Made by a program: the position numbers and the translations under genes. From positions 1 to 51,357 of IMG/VR virus record IMGVR_UViG_3300017697_000021: a stretch of 51,357 nt of DNA; one strand, given 5' to 3'. The notes beneath the pieces were generated by a model. The model had not been told where the DNA came from, did not search any database, and saw only the letters and a list, made by a program, of their open reading frames with translations. Source of the stretch: a virus. Positions within the stretch are counted from its first letter, which is position 1. Each line of letters opens with the position of its first letter. Below are positions 32,184 to 40,131 of this stretch, in pieces.

Positions 32184-32999
32184 ATGATAGCAGGCATACA
32201 CACTACCAAACCAAGAACACAAAGATACGTCGATGCATTTATGCATGGTACTCCTGGTCCTTATAAGATGTATCAATTTAGAGAACTTAAACAATTACCA
32301 GAAGAAAATTTAGCTATGTATGGCATACTAGCAGGATCTGGAGAAGTATATAAATGGTGCGAAAAAGAAAACAAGGATTTTTACTTCATGGATCACGGAT
32401 ATTTCACCAACGCCCACGACCATCCGCACTGGTTAAGGATAACAAAAAACAAGCACTGTCAAAATGTTTTGCAACATAGATCCACAGATAGGTATGAAAA
32501 ACATTTCAGACAGGACCTAAACCCATGGAACAAAACAGGTAAAAAAATTTTAGTCCTGCCGCCAACTAACGCAATAGCTAATCATTTTGGTGTGCAAGAT
32601 TGGTTAGAAAATACATTAAAAACTTTAGCAAATAACACAGATAGACAAATTGACATAAGAGAAAAACCTTATAATCCCACCGTGGAACTTGATCATGTTG
32701 GAGCAACTGTAAAGATTGATAAGCCAACTAACAATCAAGGACAAATCAAGTGGGAGGATTACTATGCTACAGTCTTATACAATAGTAACACAATGGTTGC
32801 CAGCCTAACCAATGGCGTACCTGTGTTTTGTGACAAAGAAAATAGTGCGGCATTACCAATATCCGAGACTGACTTTTCAAAAATTGAAGAGCCAAAATAC
32901 GGAGATAGAATTGCATTATTCTCAAATTTAGCTTATAATAATTTTACAATGGAAGAAATGCAAAATGGCTGTGCGTGGAACATACTAAATGAAAGTTGA
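32184..32999 (+). CDS. GT-B-like glycan protein, paralogue 2 of 4
   Basis: 271 aa. N-terminal segments: MIAGIHTTKPRTQRYVDAFM and FYFMDHGYFTNAHDHPHWLR. The C-terminal pattern shared by the family is clear: RQIDIREKPYNPTVELDHVG, YYATVLYNSNTMVASLTNGV, PVFCDKENSAALPISETDFS, KIEEPKYGDRIALFSNLAYN and EEMQNGCAWNIL. The sub-pattern A-x-V ... NGVPVF ... S(A/S)-x(P/V) ... IE-x-P ... R-x-x-W/LAY is found in all four. Overlaps the next paralogue by 11 nt and follows the GT61 gene by 1 nt. Confidence 0.6.
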   Translation: MIAGIHTTKPRTQRYVDAFMHGTPGPYKMYQFRELKQLPEENLAMYGILAGSGEVYKWCEKENKDFYFMDHGYFTNAHDHPHWLRITKNKHCQNVLQHRSTDRYEKHFRQDLNPWNKTGKKILVLPPTNAIANHFGVQDWLENTLKTLANNTDRQIDIREKPYNPTVELDHVGATVKIDKPTNNQGQIKWEDYYATVLYNSNTMVASLTNGVPVFCDKENSAALPISETDFSKIEEPKYGDRIALFSNLAYNNFTMEEMQNGCAWNILNES

Positions 33000-33972
33000 A
33001 ATTTTTAGAAGAACAGTAAAAGATCGTAAAAGGGGAAACAGCTATGAATTATTGTATCAAATGGCTGAAGGAGTCAAAGCGGCCGGAGATGAACCAATAA
33101 TTGTTAATGAACATATGACCGGGCAAACTAGAGAAGGTGAAATGGAGCCAACGGCACCTTTAGCTGTAATGTTTGGTTATGGTGGTACAAATCAAAGGCA
33201 CCATACTAAAGGAAGAAGATTGGAATTAGTTGAAAGAGCAAAGAAAAAAGGCACACACGTTATTACGTTTGATGGAGGAGTGTTGTCTAGTTTTGGCAAT
33301 GTGTCCACATCACCAGATCATCATTTTAGAGTTGCCCTCAATACTCCCATGAACGATGGTAATTTTTTATCAGATAATTCACCTCCGGATAGATGGGAAA
33401 TGATGAAAAAACTTTTTAATGTTAAACATGAAGAGTGGAGGAAATCAAATCCAGAAGATCCAATATTATTTGTGCTACAACCAAAAGATAACTGGAGTAT
33501 GAACGAACTTGATCCTATTGACTGGTTCAAAAGCGTCTATGAAAAATTAAGACCACTTACCAAAAGAAAGTTTATTGTAAGACCACACCCAAATAATGTT
33601 TCTAACATTGAACAAAGACGTAATGAATTTCCTAGTGATGTTGATGTACAGATTGGACAAAAACATTTCCTTGGAGATGAAAAGAAGCATTATAGATTTC
33701 ACTTTCAGACTGCAATAACCAATTGCCATGCTGTTGTTACTCACAATTCTACTGCCTCAACTGACTCCTGCGTCAGGGGTATTCCTACCTTTTGCACTAG
33801 CGATCTTGCAATCTGTTGGCCTGTAGCAAATACTGATTTAACTAAAATTGAATCACCAGAGTATCCCGACAGGACACAATGGTTACATGATCTAGGATAT
33901 AAAATGTGGAGCATAAAAGAAATTAAAGATGGCACAGTTTATAAACGATTTAAAGCAAAGTTAGAATTATAA
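32989..33972 (+). CDS. GT-B-like glycan protein, paralogue 3 of 4
   Basis: 327 aa, the longest of the four. N-terminal Rossmann-like start (RGNSYELLYQMAEGVKAAGD, APLAVMFGYGGTNQRHHTKG). Shared C-terminal features: KFIVRPHPNNVSNIEQRRNE (the R-x-HP donor motif), AVVTHNSTASTDSCVRGIPT, ICWPVANTDLTKIESPEYPD and RTQWLHDLGYKMWSIKEIKD. The RPHP motif is as in paralogue 4 (RPHPRNP), supporting a capsule-type GT-B domain. Just 1 nt separates its stop from the asnB start. Confidence 0.6.
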   Translation: MKVEIFRRTVKDRKRGNSYELLYQMAEGVKAAGDEPIIVNEHMTGQTREGEMEPTAPLAVMFGYGGTNQRHHTKGRRLELVERAKKKGTHVITFDGGVLSSFGNVSTSPDHHFRVALNTPMNDGNFLSDNSPPDRWEMMKKLFNVKHEEWRKSNPEDPILFVLQPKDNWSMNELDPIDWFKSVYEKLRPLTKRKFIVRPHPNNVSNIEQRRNEFPSDVDVQIGQKHFLGDEKKHYRFHFQTAITNCHAVVTHNSTASTDSCVRGIPTFCTSDLAICWPVANTDLTKIESPEYPDRTQWLHDLGYKMWSIKEIKDGTVYKRFKAKLEL

Positions 33973-33973
33973 T

Positions 33974-35713
33974 ATGTGCGGAATATACGGCATCACTTCT
34001 GTAGATGTTAATTTTATAAAAAAATATATCGAAGTCTGTAAACACAGAGGACCTGATGGGTCTGATGTTTGGCACGATGATAGAGTCACCCTTGGACACA
34101 ACTTATTGAGTATAATGGGAGATGCCAACAAAGCTAGGCAACCATGGACTACTCCAAAAGGAAATGTCCTTGTTTACAATGGAGAAATTTTTAATTACTA
34201 CGAACTACTTGAAAAATATAAAAACGTATTTCAAAACAAAACCGATTGTGATACAGAATTGCTGGCATGGGGTTTAGATTGTTTTGGTATACAGTTTGTT
34301 GAACAATTAGATTCCATGCACGGATTTGCCTATTATGATAAAGAACAACAAAAATTAATATTAAGCAGAGACCATGCTGGGATCAAACCTGTTTATTATG
34401 CAGAGGTAAAGGAAGGGCTTGTGTTTGGTTCTGAAATAAAAGGCATGCTGGACAAGGTGCCGGGCTCACGTAAATTAGATAAAGTTGCACACAGTATTTT
34501 TTGTAGGTTGAGTGCCAACCCTTTGAGAAACACATTTTTTAATAACATAAAAAAATTATTACCGGGTGAAACACTAGTTTACAATATTAGAAATAAAAAA
34601 ATATTACAGAATTCGATGGATTGGGTGTTGCCTGTGTGCAACAAAGATTATAATACACAGGAACTAAGACAGCAAGTACATGATGCTGTCAAAAGATGCA
34701 GTATCGGAAATAAAAAAATTGGACTATTTTTGAGCGGTGGAATGGATTCAAGTATGATAGGATACGAACTAAAAAATTTACACGGCACAGTTAATTCATT
34801 TACAAACGGGTGGGATCCGGATCCTTACACTCCGGAAGAAAGATATAATGAAGATTTCCAGTGTGCAGAAAAAATGGCAAAGGAGTTAGGATATAATCAC
34901 ACTAAAATTATAATTACACCTGAAATTTACAAAGAATACTGGGATCAAAGTATTGCTAGTTTTGAACAAATAATAAAAAGTCCTAGTATGCCAGCTAACA
35001 TTTACACAAACAAAATAATGAAAGATAACAATATCAAAGTTAGTATGGCTGGTGATCTTGGAGACGAACTGCTGTGTGGTTATCCTCGCCACAAACTAGT
35101 CAGCAATGAGCGTAAAAGTATGAAAAGTTGGAGACATGTTTGTGATGCTATGATAAATTTTAGGAAATTTGATACAGGAGTAAACAAAGATATCCTTTCA
35201 CACACGGACACACTTGCCCTACTAGAAAAAACCTACACTGATAAACTTTTCAATCCAGAGGATCCTCTTGGCAGTTTTAATGTTTTAGAAATATTAACAA
35301 ATTGTCCAGAAGAATTCTTACTTAGAAATGATAAATTTGGAATGAATTACAGCATAGAAGGACGTTATCCCTTGGCATCAAAAACTTTTATGAAATATTG
35401 TATGAGCATCCATTCTGATTATAAACTTTATGGAGTAAGACACAAAAGAACCGCGGGTAAAAAATTTATGTTAAAGCATATGAGTAAAACTGCATACAAG
35501 GACTATTTGCCTGAATACATTATTAATAAAGGCAAAACAGGATGGACTGTGCCAATGGGTTATTGGATGAATAATAAAAATTTTCAGGAGTTCTACAAAC
35601 AGAAAACCGGCAAAGATATGACCTATAAAATAAGTCAAAAGACTGGTAAATGGGCGGCATCAGACATGATATGGGCTTCATGGTTTAAAATGTTCAACGT
35701 TGAAAACTATTAA
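33974..35713 (+). CDS. asnB: Glutamine-hydrolysing asparagine synthetase (AsnB-like)
   Basis: 579 aa, typical two-domain length. Class II glutaminase domain: catalytic Cys2 (MCGIYGIT), HRGPDGS (24-30), VYNGEIFNY and a GFAYYD-type segment. The synthetase domain has the pyrophosphatase P-loop SGGMDSS (254-260). Later it has MAGDLGDELLCGYPRHKL, matching the G(D/E)GxDE(L/x)xGGY-type motif. AsnB makes asparagine from aspartate using glutamine and ATP; AsnB-like enzymes inside glycan clusters instead amidate sugar acids or peptides. Its place between GT-B paralogues and another glycosyltransferase favours the second view, but a general nitrogen-metabolism role is possible. Confidence 0.93.
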   Translation: MCGIYGITSVDVNFIKKYIEVCKHRGPDGSDVWHDDRVTLGHNLLSIMGDANKARQPWTTPKGNVLVYNGEIFNYYELLEKYKNVFQNKTDCDTELLAWGLDCFGIQFVEQLDSMHGFAYYDKEQQKLILSRDHAGIKPVYYAEVKEGLVFGSEIKGMLDKVPGSRKLDKVAHSIFCRLSANPLRNTFFNNIKKLLPGETLVYNIRNKKILQNSMDWVLPVCNKDYNTQELRQQVHDAVKRCSIGNKKIGLFLSGGMDSSMIGYELKNLHGTVNSFTNGWDPDPYTPEERYNEDFQCAEKMAKELGYNHTKIIITPEIYKEYWDQSIASFEQIIKSPSMPANIYTNKIMKDNNIKVSMAGDLGDELLCGYPRHKLVSNERKSMKSWRHVCDAMINFRKFDTGVNKDILSHTDTLALLEKTYTDKLFNPEDPLGSFNVLEILTNCPEEFLLRNDKFGMNYSIEGRYPLASKTFMKYCMSIHSDYKLYGVRHKRTAGKKFMLKHMSKTAYKDYLPEYIINKGKTGWTVPMGYWMNNKNFQEFYKQKTGKDMTYKISQKTGKWAASDMIWASWFKMFNVENY

Positions 35714-35716
35714 ATA
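35709..35716 (+). promoter_or_regulatory. Late promoter-like ATTAAATA for 35722 gene
   Basis: ATTAAATA overlapping the asnB stop, last A 5 nt before ATG 35722, the same short spacing seen at several late genes. Confidence 0.5.
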
Positions 35717-35721
35717 AAATT

Positions 35722-36648
35722 ATGAAAAGTGAAAAAACTTTAGCAGTTGTTACAACATTTCCGCCATCTAAGTGGAACGTATATGCAAAAAGAATGGTGG
35801 AGAGTCACATACAGCACTGGCCTAGCGATGTAAAATTGCATGTCTACTATGAAAAAGAAAAACCTAACTTAGAACACAGTAAAATTATTTACATTGATAT
35901 AGAAAAAGAAAATCCGGAACTAGTTGCTTTTAAAAATAAACACAAAAACGATCCAGTGGCCAACGGAGAGACTGTTGAAATACCCGGAGGTGTGAGGAGG
36001 TTGCCTGATGCTGGAGACAAAGACAAAGGCAAAGGTTCTTTTTTATGGGACGCTGTGAGATTTGCTCACAAAAGTTTTGCTGTTTCTCATGCTATTAAAA
36101 ACATAGACACAGATTATGTGCTTTGGTTGGATGCCGACACTTATACATTTAGGACAATTACAAAAGAATTTGTATTTTCATTGTTGCCAGAAAATAAGCT
36201 GGTAAACTATTTAGGCAGAGTTACCTATCCAGAATGTGGGTGGGTCTGCTACAATAGAAGACATCCAAAAATAACTGAATTTATTAATACGTGGATTAGA
36301 CTGTACACCACAGACGCAATTTTCAAAGAGGTCGAATGGCACGACAGTTATCTTTTTTGGCAGATACTGAACAGAGTGGCACCAACAGAAGGAGTAGATA
36401 TCGGCAAAGGTGCCGGGGTCGAAGGATTGCATGTGTTCATTAACAGCATACTGGGTGACTACATTGATCACATGAAAGGCAAAAGAAAAATTAAAGGCAA
36501 AAGTTCAAAATCAGATCTAAGAATAAAAAGAAAAGAAGATTATTGGAAAAATGTTGAAAGCTATGATCCATTTGTTGGAATAAAGATTGACTCCAAACAG
36601 GCAGAAGACATTGTGTCTAAAGTTGCAAAAGGAACTCAAGGCAACTAA
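35722..36648 (+). CDS. Glycosyltransferase, GT-A type (DxD)
   Basis: 308 aa. N-terminal strand TLAVVTTFPPSKWNVYAKRM, then SFLWDAVRFAHKSFAVSHAI, the metal-binding DxD in YVLWLDADTYTFRTITKEF, and EWHDSYLFWQILNRVAP as the acceptor/catalytic region. These are features of nucleotide-sugar GT-A enzymes common in marine phages. The C-terminal lysine-rich tail (MKGKRKIKGKSSKSDLRIKR) may contact an acidic partner or membrane. It overlaps the next GT-B-like paralogue by one base. Sugar and acceptor unknown. Confidence 0.75.
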   Translation: MKSEKTLAVVTTFPPSKWNVYAKRMVESHIQHWPSDVKLHVYYEKEKPNLEHSKIIYIDIEKENPELVAFKNKHKNDPVANGETVEIPGGVRRLPDAGDKDKGKGSFLWDAVRFAHKSFAVSHAIKNIDTDYVLWLDADTYTFRTITKEFVFSLLPENKLVNYLGRVTYPECGWVCYNRRHPKITEFINTWIRLYTTDAIFKEVEWHDSYLFWQILNRVAPTEGVDIGKGAGVEGLHVFINSILGDYIDHMKGKRKIKGKSSKSDLRIKRKEDYWKNVESYDPFVGIKIDSKQAEDIVSKVAKGTQGN

Positions 36649-37514
36649 TGAAAATAAGTGTATATCCAGCATATGGAAGTTTAAACTCTAAGCCTGTGTT
36701 TGATGCTTTTATACAAAATTTAAAAGATAAAAAGGAAAATTTTCAAATCAACAAACACGATCATGACACTGATGTTGCTGTGATATGGAGCGTTTTATGG
36801 CAAGGAAGAATGCAACACAATTTAAAAATTTGGAAAGAATTCAAAGCACTGAAAAAACCTGTAATAGTTTTAGAAGTGGGCGGCATCAAAAGAAACGTAA
36901 CATGGAAAATGGGAATCAATGGAATAAACCGTGATGCTGATTTTGCAGTTTCGCCGCACGTCGATAGTCGTTGGCAAAAATTTAAAATAGATCTAAAGCC
37001 ATGGAAACGAAGTGGAAAAAATATAATTATATGTGGCCAACACGACAGTAGTGAGCAATGGCGAAGTCTTCCTAAAATGAATAACTGGTTACTAGAACAA
37101 GTCACAGCAATTAAAAAAGTTAGCGATAAAAAAATTATAATTAGGCCGCATCCGAGAAATCCTATTACAATAAAAATGGCAGGAGTGGAAACACAAGTGC
37201 CAAAAAAAGATCCAGCTTCGTATGATGATACGGATTTTGTGAAACACCTAAACGATGCATGGGCAGTTGTTAATCACAGTTCTAATCCTGCAATGCAATC
37301 AGTGTTCAATGGAACACCTGTGTTTGTTTCGGAATCAAGTTTATCATATGATGTGGGAAATCAAGATTATTCAACTATTGAAAAACCTAACACACCTGAT
37401 AGATTAGAGTGGGCACAAAAATTAGCGTATACAGAATGGTGGATCGACGAAATAAAAGAAGGAACGCCATGGGAAAGAATTAGGAATCGATTGGAAGAGA
37501 AGTATTTAAAATGA
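36648..37514 (+). CDS. GT-B-like glycan protein, paralogue 4 of 4
   Basis: 288 aa. Starts MKISVYPAYGSLNSKPVFDA. It has the shared pattern KKIIIRPHPRNPITIKMAGV (RPHPR), AWAVVNHSSNPAMQSVFNGT, PVFVSESSLSYDVGNQDYST, IEKPNTPDRLEWAQKLAYT and EWWIDEIKEGTPWERI. It is the copy in which the family pattern is easiest to see and can serve as reference. Coupled to both neighbours: one-base overlap upstream and 4-nt overlap downstream. Confidence 0.65.
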   Translation: MKISVYPAYGSLNSKPVFDAFIQNLKDKKENFQINKHDHDTDVAVIWSVLWQGRMQHNLKIWKEFKALKKPVIVLEVGGIKRNVTWKMGINGINRDADFAVSPHVDSRWQKFKIDLKPWKRSGKNIIICGQHDSSEQWRSLPKMNNWLLEQVTAIKKVSDKKIIIRPHPRNPITIKMAGVETQVPKKDPASYDDTDFVKHLNDAWAVVNHSSNPAMQSVFNGTPVFVSESSLSYDVGNQDYSTIEKPNTPDRLEWAQKLAYTEWWIDEIKEGTPWERIRNRLEEKYLK

Positions 37515-38275
37515 GCATAACATTAAGTGGTAGGCAAGAAAATATAATAGAGCCAATTGTATGGGAGCAATATAATGGCGAAACAATCAACACCCATCTC
37601 ACAATACGTGACGGAAAAAAGATACAGGAGACTGCGTTTTACGAGGACAGGGTAAAGGCAGTGCCACGTGGTAACGCATACTGCATAGGCAACGGGCCTT
37701 CACGCAAACAGTTTGATCTTAACAGTTTAAAAGCATCTGGCCAGACATATGGGTGTAATGCACTGTACAGAGATTTCATACCTGATTATATTTTTTCTGT
37801 AGACTCCCCAATGACTTTAGAAATGGTTAAAGAGAACGTTTACGAAAAATGTGTTCACTATGCGCCTTCACTGGAAGTCAATCGTTATCCAAAAGGAGGA
37901 CCGTCTCATCTACATTTGATACCAAACAATCCACATTGGATATGTGGTAGCTCCGCTTTCTGGACAGCAGGAGTGCATGGGCATAGAAATATATATCTGC
38001 TAGGTTATGATTTTAGAGAGTTTGGCCAAGACGAGTTCAACAACATCTACCAAGATACTGAGAACTATGGACCAAGGCACAGTGACACAGTGTTTGACGG
38101 GTGGCTGAAACAGTTCAGAGATATGCTTAAGATGAGACCTGATGTAAATTACATCATGGTACATGACAACGCACCGGAGTACATGCACAATGTACAGACA
38201 GGCACCGACCTAGGTAACAGCAAGATAATCAGTTATGATGAGTTTAACGATGTAGTGTCAAACCGTAAGTCTTAA
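37511..38275 (+). CDS. DUF115/MptE-like Rossmann protein, glycan-related
   Basis: 254 aa. After a short N-terminus the block NAYCIGNGPSRKQFDLNSLK, GQTYGCNALYRDFIPDYIFS and a DSPMTLEMVK segment matches the Rossmann start of DUF115/MptE-like proteins; the GNGPS turn is also used by sialyltransferase-type GT42 enzymes. IYLLGYDFREFGQDEFNNIY is a conserved phage block. Bacterial DUF115 proteins decorate flagella or surface polymers, which fits the island. A sugar-nucleotide transferase is more likely than a pterin enzyme here. Its last 32 nt overlap the minus-strand SprT gene. Confidence 0.65.
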   Translation: MSITLSGRQENIIEPIVWEQYNGETINTHLTIRDGKKIQETAFYEDRVKAVPRGNAYCIGNGPSRKQFDLNSLKASGQTYGCNALYRDFIPDYIFSVDSPMTLEMVKENVYEKCVHYAPSLEVNRYPKGGPSHLHLIPNNPHWICGSSAFWTAGVHGHRNIYLLGYDFREFGQDEFNNIYQDTENYGPRHSDTVFDGWLKQFRDMLKMRPDVNYIMVHDNAPEYMHNVQTGTDLGNSKIISYDEFNDVVSNRKS

Positions 38276-38720
38276 ATCGTGATTTGAAACTGTAGAAGTT
38301 TTGATTGTGATTTGAGTATGGGTCTTCTATTACCTGCATTTGATACAGGTGAACCATTTCGTGTGCTAACGTTTCTATAAAATCTTTCCAACTTGGAAAT
38401 TTACAGTGTATTTCTAAAGAGTAGGTTATGGATGCTTGAGTATAAGGAATTACATTTTGATCATAGGTACCTTTCCTACACTTCCTGTTATCCCAGTCAG
38501 CACAGCATCTACCCCAATCACCGACTAGTCTTTTGACTTCCATCATTGGTTCTGTTAACTTCCTATTAAAAAGAGCTCTGTTAAGGGTTCTAAACCAACT
38601 CTGTACTACTGGTAAAGACGGTCTGTATGTCTTTATGTGTTCTCTTTTTTTCAGAGCATTCTTTACCCTTACTTTAAGAAATTTTTTGGTAATTTTAGTT
38701 TTCTTTTTCTTTTTTTTCAT
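38244..38720 (-). CDS. SprT-like zinc metalloprotease
   Basis: 158 aa from ATG 38720; a TTG at 38741 would extend it by 7 residues, but the ATG is preferred. Lysine-rich N-terminus (MKKKKKKTKITKKFLKVRV), then RTLNRALFNRKLTEPMMEVK and the catalytic LAHEMVHLYQ with H-E-x-x-H at residues 120-124. SprT-family proteases (Spartan-like) cleave proteins cross-linked to DNA; phage versions are common in marine T4-like phages, but their target is unknown. Overlaps the preceding gene's 3' end by 32 nt and is divergent from the sigma70 promoter at 38726-38753. Confidence 0.8.
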   Translation of the reverse strand: MKKKKKKTKITKKFLKVRVKNALKKREHIKTYRPSLPVVQSWFRTLNRALFNRKLTEPMMEVKRLVGDWGRCCADWDNRKCRKGTYDQNVIPYTQASITYSLEIHCKFPSWKDFIETLAHEMVHLYQMQVIEDPYSNHNQNFYSFKSRFKTYGLTLHR

Positions 38721-38725
38721 AATGG

Positions 38726-38753
38726 TTGACAGTATTACCAAGTGTGTTATACT
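38726..38753 (+). promoter_or_regulatory. Sigma70 promoter for the UvsW block
   Basis: TTGACA (38726-38731, perfect -35), 16-nt spacer, TATACT (38748-38753) preceded by TGT, giving an extended -10. It precedes the 38806 gene by 52 nt and would drive the run 38806-44238 as an early operon. No other candidate in the intergenic stretch is as good. Confidence 0.8.
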
Positions 38754-38805
38754 GATAATATATTAATAATTATCAAAATAGTGGAGTTTAATATAACACA
38801 ACAAT

Positions 38806-40131
38806 ATGAGTATAAACGTTCCAAATAACATAAACGAAGCAATCAAAATACTAGCATATAATGAGTGGGTCTGGGATCATGGCATTAATTTTGTTCCGCA
38901 CCCAAAAGACAAAGCTACAGTGATATCCCTAGCAGAAGCACAATACCCATGGACAGAGAAGCAAGGGCGATTAGCAGTTTCAATAGTAAAAAGATATCTG
39001 ACTAAATTTGAAACGGTCAAAATGGATCTAAAAGCATTATGCGATAATCCTGTGTTTGACGCTCCTTTTAGAATTATTAGTTCTGCTAAAACTATCGAGT
39101 CTGTTCAAGACAGTGACGGCAACGAAACACTAGAAATGCAATTTCCTTATGATCAAAAAATTGTCAAGCTGATACGTTGTTGTAAAGAATATAAGAGTTT
39201 GCCTGCTAGATATTTTACTTTTGAAAGAGAAGATAAAATTTGGAGTATTGTTAAAACAGATGTGACCACTTATTACATGACATTAATTGCCGCAAGATAC
39301 AATTTTACTTTTGTATCAGAACAGTTGTTAGATGAACATGAAGAAATTAAAAAAGAAAAACTGGCTTACAAAAGACCACAGGCTGTACTTCAGGACGAAA
39401 AGATTGTTTTAAAAAATGTACCAGAATCATTGACTATGTACTGGCAAGAAAATATTGCCAATAAAAAAACATTGGTACAGTTAGACTATTTAAAAAATTT
39501 TGCAATACCGCAGACAGGCATCAAAGTAAAAGCTGATTCTGAAATTGCTGACAAGATTGCTCACAATTCAAACACTAAATTATGGATTGATAAAAATGCT
39601 TACACTAAAGATAAAATTATAAATGGGTTAGGTGAGTTAGATTGTTTTCCCATAGTCATGACTATAGCCGGAGAAGTTACAGACAATAAAGAAGATATTA
39701 ACGAGATATTAGATTGGATCAATTGTTTTAAACGTCATGGATTGGATGAGCACAAAAACATCTCTTGGGGATTTGAATTAAGAGAGCCAAAACAATACAA
39801 GGACCAAACAGAAGAAGAACGTTTCTTTAATAGTCACAGATTGGACGATGCAACATATCTGAAAGCCTTTGACCTTTACCAATTAAGTAAAAATTTCAAA
39901 CATGTTGATAATGCTACTAAAATTTATTTTGTAAGAAATAAAATAACAAGAGCTCTTATGCGTTCAAAATTAAAATTTAAGTGCTCTTTGATTGCTCTTG
40001 GTGGTGGTTACTACGACTCCGGAGGTGAAAATATTAAAAGACTACTTGATAATCTACCAAAAAAGTTGTATTATAGTAATGCACAGCCGGACAGTTGGCA
40101 GTGGAACCACCGTGCTATAATAAAACTATGA
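38806..40131 (+). CDS. Unknown 441-aa protein upstream of uvsW
   Basis: 441 aa. Blocks include WTEKQGRLAVSIVKRYLTKF, PFRIISSAKTIESVQDSDGN, CKEYKSLPARYFTFEREDKI, ALMRSKLKFKCSLIALGGGY and a W-rich C-terminus (YYSNAQPDSWQWNHRAIIKL). No Walker or nuclease motif is obvious, and no membrane segment. It overlaps the uvsW start by 4 nt (ATGA), so a partner or loader of UvsW is an attractive guess. A basic Lys-rich helix region may bind DNA. It is the first gene after the strong sigma70 promoter. Confidence 0.7.
   Translation: MSINVPNNINEAIKILAYNEWVWDHGINFVPHPKDKATVISLAEAQYPWTEKQGRLAVSIVKRYLTKFETVKMDLKALCDNPVFDAPFRIISSAKTIESVQDSDGNETLEMQFPYDQKIVKLIRCCKEYKSLPARYFTFEREDKIWSIVKTDVTTYYMTLIAARYNFTFVSEQLLDEHEEIKKEKLAYKRPQAVLQDEKIVLKNVPESLTMYWQENIANKKTLVQLDYLKNFAIPQTGIKVKADSEIADKIAHNSNTKLWIDKNAYTKDKIINGLGELDCFPIVMTIAGEVTDNKEDINEILDWINCFKRHGLDEHKNISWGFELREPKQYKDQTEEERFFNSHRLDDATYLKAFDLYQLSKNFKHVDNATKIYFVRNKITRALMRSKLKFKCSLIALGGGYYDSGGENIKRLLDNLPKKLYYSNAQPDSWQWNHRAIIKL

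Noticed and set aside
38000-38188. Short antisense open frame within the DUF115-like gene
   Set aside because: Fully inside a better-supported gene, with no ribosome site.
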